Assembly: GCF_000381545.1 (NCBI RefSeq)
Contig: NZ_KB906679.1
Location: 124,001-188,000, forward strand
Direction: 5' to 3'
Source of the DNA: Rhodonellum psychrophilum GCM71 = DSM 17998
GTDB lineage: Bacteria; Bacteroidota; Bacteroidia; Cytophagales; Cyclobacteriaceae
DNA length: 64,000 bases
The translations under genes and the position numbers were made by a program. Of the stretch, positions 1-12,900 are shown one piece after another. The notes under the pieces were generated by a model. It was not told the DNA's origin and searched no databases. It was given only the letters and a program-made list of their open reading frames with translations. Position 1 is the first letter of the stretch, and each line of letters opens with the position of its first letter.

Positions 1-259
1 AAGCTGGCCTGGGACAACCAGGAAAATTTCTTCCTTTGGCAATTGATATTTGGCATAGTCAACCAGCACCCTCAATGAGTTGATGAAATACTTGTGGTCA
101 AAAAGTAAAAACGACTATTTCCATAGTACTTGAAATTGAATTTTTTCACTTTATTATTTAGTGGAATTCAGGCCACAAAAAAATTTCTTTTATACCCAAG
201 TCTGGTTTAACTTGGGCTTAAATTCAATTTTACGCTTCACAAAACCTAAAAAAACCAAA

Positions 260-1129
260 ATGAAAAAGATTGTTTACACACAGGTACTGGCGATGATTCT
301 CCTGCTTATCGTAGGATGTACCAGCGATGCACAGGATCGTCTGGGCGGAGTAAGTCTTTACACCGTCCGAAATGAAATGGGAACTGATCCCAAAGGAACC
401 CTGAAAAAAGTAGCGGATATTGGCTACAAGTTTATAGAGGCAGCCGATTATAGTGACGGTAAATTTTATGGAATGTCTCCCGAAGCCTTCAAAAAAGAAC
501 TTTCGGATTTGGGCTTGACCCCTTTGAGTGCCCATATGGGTGCCGCCACGCTGGACAATATTGACGTACTCATTGCGGATGCAAAAGCTGCCGGATTCAA
601 GTATTTCGTTGCTCCCGTGCCTCCGATGGGTCTTTTTAAATTCGATCCGGAAACCAAAAGTCTCTCCATGTCCGAAGATATCGAAACACTTGCCGACATC
701 CTGAACACCATGGGTCTTAAATGCAAAGCTGCAGGCTTGGAGTTTTTGTACCACAACCACGGTTTTGAGTTTGAGGAAAACAAAAACGGAGTGATTCCCA
801 TCGTTTATTTGCTTGAGAAATTGGATGCCGATCATGTCAATTTCCAATTGGATCTGTATTGGGTGGCCAAAGCTGGCGCCGATCCGGTTTCTTACTTCAA
901 AAAATATCCAGGACGCTTCGTGATCTGGCACATCAAGGACATGGATGACCAAGGAAGGTTCGCCCCAGTAGGTGAGGGGAATATTGACTTCAAGAGGATT
1001 CTCAAGGAAAAAGAAACTGCGGGGATGAAATATTACCTTGTGGAACAAGACCAGACTTTTGATGGTTTGGCTCCCTTGGACGCCATCAAAATCAGTCATG
1101 AAGGAATCAAGAAGATTGGTTTCAAATAA
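260..1129 (+). CDS. Lipoprotein sugar phosphate isomerase/epimerase-like protein
   Basis: A 289-residue protein of the xylose-isomerase-like TIM-barrel family (sugar phosphate isomerase/epimerase, AP endonuclease 2 superfamily). I start it at the ATG at 260, because the product then opens with a typical lipoprotein signal (Lys-Lys, hydrophobic stretch, lipobox LIVGC near residue 20); the in-frame ATG at 161 would bury that signal. Barrel landmarks visible are the YHNHGFEF segment, the QLDLYW segment and HIKDMD near the C-terminus, typical metal-ligand positions of the family. It is probably anchored in the periplasm or outer membrane and acts on a sugar or sugar derivative; the substrate cannot be read from sequence. 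It is monocistronic, with a strong terminator directly after it. Confidence 0.85.
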   Translation: MKKIVYTQVLAMILLLIVGCTSDAQDRLGGVSLYTVRNEMGTDPKGTLKKVADIGYKFIEAADYSDGKFYGMSPEAFKKELSDLGLTPLSAHMGAATLDNIDVLIADAKAAGFKYFVAPVPPMGLFKFDPETKSLSMSEDIETLADILNTMGLKCKAAGLEFLYHNHGFEFEENKNGVIPIVYLLEKLDADHVNFQLDLYWVAKAGADPVSYFKKYPGRFVIWHIKDMDDQGRFAPVGEGNIDFKRILKEKETAGMKYYLVEQDQTFDGLAPLDAIKISHEGIKKIGFK

Positions 1130-1172
1130 AATTGTATCCAATTCATTTACTTGCTCAAATGAAACCGAGCAA

Positions 1173-1216
1173 CAATAAAAAAGCCCCAAGTCGAAAGATC
1201 TGGGTTTTTTTTATTG
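1173..1216. terminator. Bidirectional rho-independent terminator
   Basis: Outer arms CAATAAAAAA and TTTTTTTTATTG enclose a CCCA/TGGG step and a loop. The T-run on the + strand ends transcription of the isomerase gene; the A-run provides the same signal on the other strand. Confidence 0.65.
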
Positions 1217-1223
1217 TCGGGGA

Positions 1224-1402
1224 TTGAACCCGTTTTATGCATTTCGGATGCCATTCAATACAGTGTTTATCTGGTAATTAGTCAGTTGCTGACTTTTATT
1301 GACTTTACCATATCGGTATCAGGAAATGGTCTCCCAGTTGTCTGATTTCTTTTGGTTTCCATATCCTAAGAAAGCCTAATCCATATTTCGGGTGAAGCCC
1401 GA
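1224..1402 (+). repeat. Dispersed intergenic element, copy 1
   Basis: Full-length copy of the roughly 175-bp family. It opens with TTGAACCCGTTTTATGCATT and shows the core landmarks ACCATATCGGTATCAGGAA, TCTCCCA and GTCTGATTT. It ends in CATATTTCGGGT, the inverted-repeat partner of the opening. It forms an inverted pair with the next copy, linked by the hairpin-arm variant at about 1394-1443. Confidence 0.8.
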
Positions 1403-1442
1403 AAGACACCGAAAAAGTAAAGCTTCTAACTTGATTAAGGGA

Positions 1443-1613
1443 GATGGAAATCTGCATTCCGTTTCCAAATGGGATCGAAACGGCAAGAAAATCGGACTGT
1501 TTAAAGAATAGGGAACAGTACCGATTCGGTGAAGGCAAGATTAGAAACCATGACTGATGGTCAAACAATTTCAGCTTGGAATAGCATTGGTCATGGATGA
1601 CCCGGGTTTAAGG
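1443..1613 (-). repeat. Dispersed intergenic element, copy 2
   Basis: Reverse-orientation copy. Read on the + strand it shows GCATTCCGTTTCCAAATGGG, GCAAGAAAATCGGACT, then TACCGATTCGGTGAAG and GACCCGGGTTTA. The arm segment (AAAAAGTAA, then TCTAACTTGATTAAG) precedes it, as in copy 11. Confidence 0.75.
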
Positions 1614-1759
1614 GGTTGTTGTTGGACTTTTTTACCGATTCCTTCCAAACATCTAATTTTGATTTCTGTATACATTAACCAATTGTTCCTGTTTTATTTA
1701 TTCTTTTCCTATTAAAAATTATAAAAATATTTTTAAATTGAGGATTAAATCAGAGATAT

Positions 1760-1918
1760 GGCTCAGGTTTTCAAATGGGGTTGAAACTGTAAGAAAATCA
1801 GACTTTTTGAGAATTTGACGCAGTACCGGAATGATGAAGTCAAAAAAAGCAACTAACTGAAGTTTATGAAGAAATTTCAGGCCTTTAAAGAATTGGTAAT
1901 GCCGAATACAGGTTAAAT
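1760..1918 (-). repeat. Dispersed intergenic element, copy 3 (degenerate)
   Basis: Reverse-orientation, more diverged copy. GTAAGAAAATCAGACTTTTT and AGTACCGGAATGATGAAGTC match the core and GGTAATGCCGAATACAGGTT the end. The outer terminal repeat on the left is eroded. Together with copies 1 and 2 it fills most of the gap before katG; the stretch 1919-2160 shows nothing else recognisable. Confidence 0.6.
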
Positions 1919-2163
1919 GTATAAGCTAGATTTTTGTCTTATTTAAACAGGATAATGATTCAAGTCTGTGGAAGTAAAAACTTCGATCAACTCAAATTCT
2001 TCAACCCTCAAATCAAGCACTTCATTTTTCAACTAATTTTTCCCCACTTAACCAGGGTAAGGGAAGTGGGCAAACCCCTAGCACCAAATAATTTAGTGTT
2101 TTCTGATTTGTTTTATCAATTGCAAATAGAAAATTTCGATTTAAACCCATAAACATAATACCC

Positions 2164-2171
2164 TACTTTTG
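2164..2171 (+). promoter_or_regulatory. Putative -7 promoter box of katG
   Basis: TACTTTTG fits the Bacteroidota -7 consensus TAnnTTTG and lies about 40 bp before the katG start. No TTG is found at the usual spacing for the -33 element, so this is tentative. Confidence 0.35.
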
Positions 2172-2199
2172 ATTTCGATTAGTACGATTCATCATTTAA

Positions 2200-4509
<2,310 letters not shown>

Positions 4510-4512
4510 TTT

Positions 4513-4545
4513 AAAAAGCCAGTCTGCGAAGACTGGCTTTTTTTT
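4513..4545 (+). terminator. Rho-independent terminator after katG
   Basis: Stem GCCAGTC/GACTGGC, loop TGCGAA, flanked by an A-run before and a T-run after. It starts three bases past the katG stop codon. Confidence 0.9.
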
Positions 4546-4584
4546 GGTTTTAACCAGGGTGAGGCACTACTAAGTCTTTTCTGT

Positions 4585-4715
4585 CCTGAAATTATTTAAT
4601 AATCAGTCTTTGTTTACATTTTTTGAATCACCCTACTGGTTATCACCTTTTCCCCAAGCAGTCTGATTTTTTTACGTTCTCAACACCTACCAGGAAATCC
4701 AATCCCCATCTCGCT
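4585..4715 (+). repeat. Dispersed intergenic element, copy 4 (5' truncated)
   Basis: Forward copy lacking its left terminal repeat. The landmarks TAATCAGTCTTTGTTTAC, TCACCCTACTGGTTATCACC and AGTCTGATTTTTTT are present, and it fades after AGGAAATCCAATCCCCAT. Confidence 0.6.
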
Positions 4716-4780
4716 TCTCGATAGATGATAAATAACTTTCTTACCGCATTTTTGATTCCCGCGCGAATGGAATTCATTTA

Positions 4781-4950
4781 AACCCGAAATAGGTATTAGA
4801 TTTCCAGACGGGGTTTCAAACTGCAAGAAAATCAGGCTATTGGAAGAATAAGGCATATTACCAATATGGTGATTCAAAAACAATAAACTGCCGACTGATT
4901 ATGAAGCGTTTTTAGGCTAGAATTGAATTGGTATTGCATAAAACGGGTTA
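4781..4950 (-). repeat. Dispersed intergenic element, copy 5
   Basis: Full reverse copy: AACCCGAAATAGGTATTAGA at one end, CTGCAAGAAAATCAGGCTAT in the core and TGCATAAAACGGGTTA at the other end. With copy 4 it forms an inverted pair between katG and the first giant gene. The remaining bases to 5146 show nothing else recognisable. Confidence 0.8.
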
Positions 4951-5146
4951 AAATGAAATACCCCCAAAAAATTGAAATAAAGCCCTAAATAAGAGTGATT
5001 TGGTTAAAATAGTCTGCTCGTTTCTGGAATATTCAATTTAATTGCCCACATTGTTTTACTTTGAGCGAAGATCAATAGTTAGTCAAATAATTCCGGATTA
5101 CTTTGATACCTACTAAAACTATTTCTGGAACTTGAACCTTTCCACT

Positions 5147-8100
5147 ATGAAAAGAAAACTACTCCTTCTTTTTTATTTCTTATTTTCTTTTTTTGTCTCA
5201 GCCCAGGATGGATCCAACGACCCTAGCTTCAATGCTGATCAGATCAATCTTAGAGGAGATGGACCAAGCGGAACTGTTTCTACTACCATCATTCAGCCTG
5301 ATGGGAAGCTTATTATCGGAGGAGCTTTTGGTTCCTACAACGGAACGGCAAGGAGCAATATCGCTAGGCTAAATGCCGACGGAAGCTTAGATAACGAATT
5401 CAATCCCGGTACAGGGGCAAATAGTAGTATTCAAACCCTTGCGCTTCAGCCCGATGGTAAACTCATTATCGGGGGTCTTTTCACTTCATTCAACGGTACA
5501 GCAAGGAACTATATTGCCCGGCTAAATGTGGACGGTAGTTTGGATACTGGGTTTAATCCCGGAATGGGGGCAAACAATGATGTTAGAACTATTAGCCTTC
5601 AGTCCGATGGAAAGATCATTATAGGGGGAAATTTTAATTCCTATAACGGTACTCTAATAAATCGTATTGCCCGTTTGAACGCGGACGGTAGCCTTGATGC
5701 CGGGTTCAATCTCGGTTCAGGGGTAATCGGTGGAGTTTTTACTACAAACATTCAGCCCGATGGGAAGATTATTATTGGGGGAGCTATTATTTCCTTTAAC
5801 GGCACGGTAAGGAATAATATCGCTCGGCTGAACCCAGACGGCAGCCTGGACACCAATTTCAATCCAGGTACGGGGGCCAACAGTACTATAACAACCATTG
5901 CGCTTCAGTCTGATGGTAAACTCATTATCGGGGGAATTTTCACTTCCTATAACGGTACTGCAAGAAACCATATCGCCCGGCTGAATGTGGACGGTAGCCT
6001 TGACTCCTCGTTTAATCCCGGTATGGGGGCAAATGGCATGATTAGGACTGCTTCCATTCAGTCCGATGGGAACATCATTATTAATGGAGATTTTACATTC
6101 TACAATGGTATTGCAATAAACCGTATCGCCCGGCTGAATGCAGACGGCAGTCTTGATGCCGGATTCAGTCTCGGTACAGGGGCAAACGACAGAATTTTCA
6201 CTGCCAGCGTTCAGTCAAATGGTACGATCATTATTGGGGGATCCTTTACTTTCTACAATGGTACGGCAATAAACCGTATCGCCAGGCTGAATACGGACGG
6301 CAGCCTAGATACCGGGTTTAATACCAACACAGGAGCTAACGCCCAGGTTTTTGCTGCCAGTATTCAGCCATCTGGAAAGATCATTATCGGAGGACATTTT
6401 ACTTCCTACAACGGTACAAATATTAATCATATTGCTAGGCTGAACGTTGACGGCAGCTTGGATACTGGATTTAATTCCGGCACGGGACCAAACAACAGTG
6501 TTTCTAAAATTTTTCTTCAGCCAAACGGAAAGCTTATTATTATTGGACTTTTTACTTCCTACAACGGCACGGAAATAAAAGGTATCGCCCGGCTAAATGC
6601 GGATGGCAGCCTAGATACCTCGTTTAATCCTGTTCTCGGGTCATATGCTTCGATCATGACTGTTGCCTTTCAGCCTGACGGGAAACTTATAATAGTGGGA
6701 AGTTTTACTTTCTTCAACGATAGTAAAATCAACTATATCGCCAGGTTGAATTCAGATGGAAGCTTGGATTCTGAGTATAATACCGGCACGGGAACAAGTA
6801 ACACGATATTGACTGCCTTCATTCAGCCCGACGGGAAGCTCGTTATTGGGGGGCAATTTACTTTTTACAACGGTATTGCAGTAAAGCCAATCGTCCGGCT
6901 GAATGTGGATGGCACCCTTGACACCGATTTTAACCCTGAAATAGGGATGATTAACTCTATTATGACTGCCATCCTTCAGCCCGGTGGTAAGATAATTATC
7001 AAGGGAAATTTTATTTCATTAGGTACTGTTACAAGAAGAATCGCTCGGCTAAATGCTGACGGTAGCCTAGATACAAGCTTCAACGATGGTACAGGTCCAA
7101 ACCAACGTGTTTTTACTGTCACTCTACAGCCCGATGGTAAGCTCCTTGTTGGAGGAGATTTTACTTCCTACAATGGCATCGCATTAAACCATATTGCACG
7201 GCTGAACACCGACGGTAGCATTGATTCCACGTTTAATCCAGGTACAGGATCAAACAACACGGTTAGAACTGCAGTCCTGCAACCCGACGGCAAAATCATT
7301 ATCGGTGGGGATTTCACAAGTTATGACAATGTCAGCCGTGTTCGGATCAATCGTCTGTTGAATTCAATCGAACCAGAAAAAGACGAAGAAGCCCCGGTTC
7401 CGGATAAAGAAACCCTCGCTGTTTTTGTGGCCCAGTGTATTGTCAATTTTGAAGACTTGACTATTCCAACTGCCACGGACAATGTGGACGGAACAATTCA
7501 GGGGACTACCGATGAGGGTATTTTCCCTATTACGATTCAGGGCAGTACGATCATCACTTGGACCTACACAGATGCTGCGGGAAACAGCAGCACCCAGACT
7601 CAGGAAATTCTGATTGCGGATACCGAGAAGCCGATAATAGCAGCAACACAGGATATTCTACAGGCAGCAGATGCCGGATCCTGTGAAGCTGTCTTATCCA
7701 TTTCAGCCCCTTCTGTAACAGACAACTGCAATACGAGAATTGTAGCTAATGGGCTCAGAAGTGATGGACTGTCTTTGAATGAACCTTATCCCTTGGGGAT
7801 TACTACAATAACTTGGACAGCCGTGGATAGCGCAGGAAACCAAGCAGATGTGGTACAGCAAAATATATCCGTAATTGATGAGGAAAAACCAATTATAGGA
7901 GGAGTAAGCCCTATCACCCAACCCTCAGATATAGGAAGTTGTGGTGCAATCCTCACCACAATAGCTCCATTGGCTTTGGATAATTGCGATAATCCTGTTG
8001 CAACAGGGACCAGATCCGATGGCCTTGAATTAAGTGACGTTTTCCCCGTCGGTGTTACAATTATTACTTGGTCTGCCAAAGATGCTTCTGGAAATGAGGC

Positions 8101-9400
8101 AGAAGTGAAAACGCAAATGGTGACAGTTACTGATGAAGAAGGTCCTAAAATAGTTAGTCTGCCATCAGATATTGAAAAATTCAATGATCCTGGACTTTGT
8201 AGTGCTTTAGTTAGCTGGACTGCGCCTACTGTTACAGACAATTGTGGGGAAAGTACGCTTACCCAAACGTCGGGCCTGACAAATGGATCAGTATTTCCCG
8301 TTGGAAGCACTACAGTTACTTACACGGCCACAGATGCTTCCGGAAATGCGCATTCAGAGAGTTTCAAGGTTACCGTCAACGATAACGAACAGCCTGAGAT
8401 AGTTGGTCTTCCATCGGATATGCTAGCAAAAACTGACTTGGGCTTATGTGGAGTTACGGTAAACTGGACTGCGCCTACTGTTACAGACAACTGTGGGGGA
8501 AGCACCATTGCCCAAACATCGGGACTGACAAATGGATCAGTGTTTCCTATCGGGACCAATACAATTACTTACACAGCTACTGATGCTTCCGGAAATACTA
8601 ATTCAGGAAGTTTTACCATAACAGTTACAAATGAGGAAAAGCCATCTATCATCGGACTTCCGGATAATATTTTGAAAAATAATGATACTGGACTCTGTGG
8701 TGCGGTGGTAAGTTGGACATTGCCTACTTCATCAGACAGTTGCGGCGGCAGTTCGATTACACAGACAGCAGGACCGTTAAATGGCTCATTTTTCCCCGTT
8801 GGAACCACCCTTGTAACTTATACTGCTACCGATGATTCCGGTAATAGCTACTCGGAGACCTTTACAGTGGGTGTGATTGATAACCAAGCGCCAACTGTTT
8901 TGGTAAAAAATCACACACTTCAACTGGATAATTCAGGGAATGCAACTTTATCTGTTTCAGATATCAATAATGGAAGCATTGATAACTGTTCAATTGAGTC
9001 TGAATTGATTTATGAATTATCCAAGTCCGCCTTTACGATTTCAGATGTAGGGGTGAATAGGGTGACATTGACCATCATTGATGCAGTGGGCAATTCTAAT
9101 TCAGCAAATGCGATAGTGACAGTGCTGAACCCGAAAAATCTTTCTACTGAAAATTTAAACTTTATCATATTTCCGAACCCGGCAATTAGCGAAACTAATA
9201 TATTGGTAAATTTGATTGAGGAAGCCACTGTTACCATCAGTCTATACGATGCTGCAGGTAAGCTTCTTATCAGGAATGAAACTTTCAGAGCAGGGAGTTT
9301 TATGGAGACATTCCTACTTGATGGCCTGGCTCCGGGTTTGTACAATATTCAATTACAAGTCGGAAATACGTCAAAGACCAAGCGATTGATCAAATTGTAA
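5147..9400 (+). CDS. Delta-60 repeat / HYR-domain T9SS cargo protein (paralogue 1)
   Basis: A 1417-residue surface or secreted protein. The ATG at 5147 gives a clean signal peptide ([21 protein letters not shown]); the TTG five codons upstream is not needed. Residues about 25-745 are some 14 tandem delta-60 repeats of about 53 residues, each built on [18 protein letters not shown] and IARLNxDGSLD, which should fold as blades of one or two propellers. Then come an Ig-like segment and several HYR domains with paired Cys (for example DNCGG), and a C-terminal type IX secretion sorting domain (about the last 75 residues, IFPNPA through GLYNIQL). A ligand or function cannot be named. A terminator follows the gene, and a close paralogue lies next to it. 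Confidence 0.9.
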   Translation: MKRKLLLLFYFLFSFFVSAQDGSNDPSFNADQINLRGDGPSGTVSTTIIQPDGKLIIGGAFGSYNGTARSNIARLNADGSLDNEFNPGTGANSSIQTLALQPDGKLIIGGLFTSFNGTARNYIARLNVDGSLDTGFNPGMGANNDVRTISLQSDGKIIIGGNFNSYNGTLINRIARLNADGSLDAGFNLGSGVIGGVFTTNIQPDGKIIIGGAIISFNGTVRNNIARLNPDGSLDTNFNPGTGANSTITTIALQSDGKLIIGGIFTSYNGTARNHIARLNVDGSLDSSFNPGMGANGMIRTASIQSDGNIIINGDFTFYNGIAINRIARLNADGSLDAGFSLGTGANDRIFTASVQSNGTIIIGGSFTFYNGTAINRIARLNTDGSLDTGFNTNTGANAQVFAASIQPSGKIIIGGHFTSYNGTNINHIARLNVDGSLDTGFNSGTGPNNSVSKIFLQPNGKLIIIGLFTSYNGTEIKGIARLNADGSLDTSFNPVLGSYASIMTVAFQPDGKLIIVGSFTFFNDSKINYIARLNSDGSLDSEYNTGTGTSNTILTAFIQPDGKLVIGGQFTFYNGIAVKPIVRLNVDGTLDTDFNPEIGMINSIMTAILQPGGKIIIKGNFISLGTVTRRIARLNADGSLDTSFNDGTGPNQRVFTVTLQPDGKLLVGGDFTSYNGIALNHIARLNTDGSIDSTFNPGTGSNNTVRTAVLQPDGKIIIGGDFTSYDNVSRVRINRLLNSIEPEKDEEAPVPDKETLAVFVAQCIVNFEDLTIPTATDNVDGTIQGTTDEGIFPITIQGSTIITWTYTDAAGNSSTQTQEILIADTEKPIIAATQDILQAADAGSCEAVLSISAPSVTDNCNTRIVANGLRSDGLSLNEPYPLGITTITWTAVDSAGNQADVVQQNISVIDEEKPIIGGVSPITQPSDIGSCGAILTTIAPLALDNCDNPVATGTRSDGLELSDVFPVGVTIITWSAKDASGNEAEVKTQMVTVTDEEGPKIVSLPSDIEKFNDPGLCSALVSWTAPTVTDNCGESTLTQTSGLTNGSVFPVGSTTVTYTATDASGNAHSESFKVTVNDNEQPEIVGLPSDMLAKTDLGLCGVTVNWTAPTVTDNCGGSTIAQTSGLTNGSVFPIGTNTITYTATDASGNTNSGSFTITVTNEEKPSIIGLPDNILKNNDTGLCGAVVSWTLPTSSDSCGGSSITQTAGPLNGSFFPVGTTLVTYTATDDSGNSYSETFTVGVIDNQAPTVLVKNHTLQLDNSGNATLSVSDINNGSIDNCSIESELIYELSKSAFTISDVGVNRVTLTIIDAVGNSNSANAIVTVLNPKNLSTENLNFIIFPNPAISETNILVNLIEEATVTISLYDAAGKLLIRNETFRAGSFMETFLLDGLAPGLYNIQLQVGNTSKTKRLIKL

Positions 9401-9421
9401 TTGCAATAAGCTTAATCAATC

Positions 9422-9456
9422 AAAAATCCTCTTTCGCATTGAAGGAGGATTTTTTT
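9422..9456 (+). terminator. Rho-independent terminator after the first delta-60 gene
   Basis: AAATCCTC and GAGGATTT arms with an A-run before and a T-run after, 21 bases past the stop codon. Confidence 0.75.
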
Positions 9457-9980
9457 GCTATTATAAAGTCTGAATAATAAAGTTTTTGGATTATTTCTAT
9501 TTGAAAGCCACAATTCCCATGGTATCATGATCCAAAAAAAAATCCCTCAAATGAAGATCATGGCTAACTTCATGAGAGCCTAATGATTTCAAGTTTATTA
9601 AATGTAGCTTGATTGGTTAGTCTTCTAAGGGAATGAAACTCCAGATTAATTGGTATAAAATTCGCCTTTTATAAAGAATAGTTTTCACTAAAAATTAAAG
9701 TTTAACTAAGCCGTGTTTTTGACGAGTCAAATTGCTAAACATTAGTTTAAAAAAAGGATACCGTTGAAAAAATAAATCTATCATAAATCAACAAAATGAA
9801 TGTTAGACTAAATATAATAATTGATATATTTATATAGATGAATTACTCCATAATAAGCTAATTCATATTCTAGGTCCAATTCTTCTTTCAAAGAAAGATT
9901 TATAATTCATAAGCAATAAAATTGACCAAGGAAATTACAGGGATTGTCAGAAGCCTTTATTCAACTTCAACATTTTCTTT
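9457..9980. other. AT-rich intergenic spacer between the two delta-60 genes
   Basis: No gene, no copy of the dispersed element and no clear promoter box seen in these 524 bases. It must contain the promoter of the second giant gene, because a terminator closes off the first. Confidence 0.5.
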
Positions 9981-12900
9981 ATGCGAGGACAAGTGCTCCT
10001 TCTTTTTTATCTCCTGTTTCCTTTATTCTCTTGGGCACAGGATGGAACCAATGACCTGAGTTTCAATTCTGGCCAGCTCAATCTGGGCTATGGAACAAAC
10101 TCTGGAGTTAATGCCATAGCACATCTGTCCGATGGTAAAATCCTGTTGGCAGGAAATTTCACCTTGTACAACGGAACATCCCGGAATTTCATTGCATGCA
10201 TCCATCCCGACGGCGTTTTAGACAGTTCATTCGATCCAGGTTTGGGGGCAAACCAATTAATTAGAAGCATGGTAATTCAGCCAGACGGTAAAATCTTAAT
10301 CGGGGGAGATTTCACCTCCTATAACGGCACAGAAAGAAACAGGATTGCCCGTATTCACCCTGACGGCAGCTTGGACACTTCCTTTGATCCCGGAACGGGT
10401 GTAAACGGGAGCGTTTCTTCGATTGTTTTACGGTCCGATGGCCGGATTCTCATTGGGGGAGTTTTTACTTCCATCAATGGAACAGAAAAAAACCGAGTCG
10501 CCATGCTTAACACAAACGGCAGTCTGGATGCCTCTTTCAATGTTGGTATTGTACCATACAACACCTTCGTTCGGGCCATTGCACTTCAGCCCGATGGTAA
10601 GATTCTGATTGGAGGAATGTTTACGTCCCTTGATGGTATTGAAAGAAACCGGATTGCACGGTTGAACGCAAACGGCAGTCTGGATCTCTCTTTTGATGCT
10701 GGCACAGTTTATCCTGGTACTTGGGCAAATGAATGGGTCAGTACTATTGCGCTTCAATCGGATGGAAAGATTTTAATCGGGGGAAATTTCACCAACATTA
10801 ATGGAGTAAATAGGAATTTAATTGCACGTCTTTTGCCTGACGGCACTCTGGACAAGTCCTTTGTTTCTGTTTTGAAGTTAAATATAATGATTCCCCATTG
10901 GGATTTTGTTAATTCTATCGCGCTTCAGTCTGACGGGAAAATCCTAGTGGGGGGAGCTTTTACTTTCTCCAACGAAGAACAAAGGAAATACATTACACGT
11001 CTTCAACCCGACGGCAATTTGGACAACACCTTTGACCCAGGTATTGGGACAAACAATGGGGTTAACATAATTGTCCCTATGCCTGACGGGAGGATTCTAA
11101 TTGGTGGAAATTTCACTGCTTACAACGACACAAGAAAGGATCACATCGCTCGAATCAATCCTGATGGCAGTCTGGACAAGACAATCAATCCCGAACCTGG
11201 TGCAAATATGAATATTTCTTCTGTAGCCCTTCAGCAGGATGGGAAGATACTTATTGGAGGATTCTTCACCAGTTATAACGGCACAGATAGGAACCATATT
11301 GCACGTCTCAAATCCGATGGCAGCCTAGACCCTACCTTTGATCCTGGTGAGGGAGCGAACGGACCTGTTAGGAGTATGGCCCTTCTATCTGACGGCAAAA
11401 TTTTAATCGGAGGAGGTTTCACCACCTACAACGGCACTGCAAGGAACCATATCGCACGCCTCCATCCAGACGGTAGCCTAGATTGGTCCTTTGATCCAGG
11501 AATTGGTGCAAGCAGCTGGGTAAACACCATAGCATTACAGTCCGACGGGAAGATCCTTATTGGAGGATTGTTCACTTCCTACAACGGTACGTTAAAAAAC
11601 AATATTGCCCGGCTGAACCCCGACGGCAGTCTGGACAGCTCCTTCGACAGCTATATTGGGCCAAATCTTTATGTTTCGACCATAGCCCTGCAGCCAGACG
11701 GCAAGATACTTTTTGGAGGAGGTTTCACCTTTTATAGTAGCACCGGAAGAAATGGGATGATTGCACGTCTCCACCCCGACGGCAGCCTGGATAGCTCCTT
11801 TGATCCAGGAGAAGGGGCAAATAGCTCAGTTAACACCCTCGCTCTTCAGCCCAATGGGAAGATCCTGATTGGGGGAGATTTTACTTCATACAACGGTATA
11901 GAAAGGAACAAGATTGCGCTGATTCAACCCGACGGCAGCCTGGACAGTTCCTTTGACCCCGGTACAGGTGCAACGAACTGGGTTATTGCCCTCGCTCTTC
12001 AGCCCGACGGGAAGATTCTGATCGCAGGAGGTTTCACCTCCTACAACAGCACAATTAGGAACCGCATTGCTCGCATCCACCCCGACGGCAACCTAGACAG
12101 TTTCTTTGATCCCGGTACTGGTGCAGACGGCATGATTAATACTATGGCGCTTCAGCCCGACGGCAAGATCATTATTGGGGGAGATTTTATAAGTTATGAC
12201 AATGTCAGCCGTGTTCGGATCAATCGTCTGTTGAATTCAATCGAACCAGAAAAAGACGAAGAAGACCCGGTTCCGGATAAAGAAACCCTCGCTGTTTTTG
12301 AGGCCCAGTGTGTTGTCAATTTTGAAGACTTGACTATTCCAACTGCCACGGACAATGTGGACGGAACAATTCAAGGGACTACCGATGAGGGTATTTTCCC
12401 TATTACGATTCGGGGCAGTACGATCATCACTTGGACCTATACAGATGCCGCTGGCAACAGCAGTACCCAGAACCAGGAAATCCTGATTGCTGATACTGAG
12501 AAACCATCAATAGCAGCAACACAGGATATTCTACAGGCAGCAGATGCCGGATCCTGTGAAGCTGTCTTATCGATTTCAGCGCCTTCTGTGACAGACAACT
12601 GCAATACAAGAATTGTAGCTAATGGGCTCAGAAGTGATGGACTGTCTTTGAATGAACCTTATCCCTTGGGGAGGACCATAATAATTTGGACTGCAGAGGA
12701 CGCTTCGGGTAATCAAGCAGTTGAAATGCAGCAGAATATATCCATACTTGATGAGGAAAAACCAATTATAGAAGAAGTAAGCACTGTTACCCAATCAGCA
12801 GTTGCCGGCAGCTGTGGGGCGTTAATCAACATAAATCCTCCATCTGTTTCAGATAATTGCGGAAATCCCGTTGCGATAGGGGTCAGAGAAGATGGTCTTG

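Noticed and set aside
1-160. Gene end at the left window edge
   Set aside because: A short minus-strand open stretch (IFLVVPGQ) reaches the edge but has a stop and no start codon just upstream; not enough to call.
1934-2152. 72-codon open frame before katG
   Set aside because: No start-site signal, low-complexity composition and no homology features; it lies in non-coding spacer.
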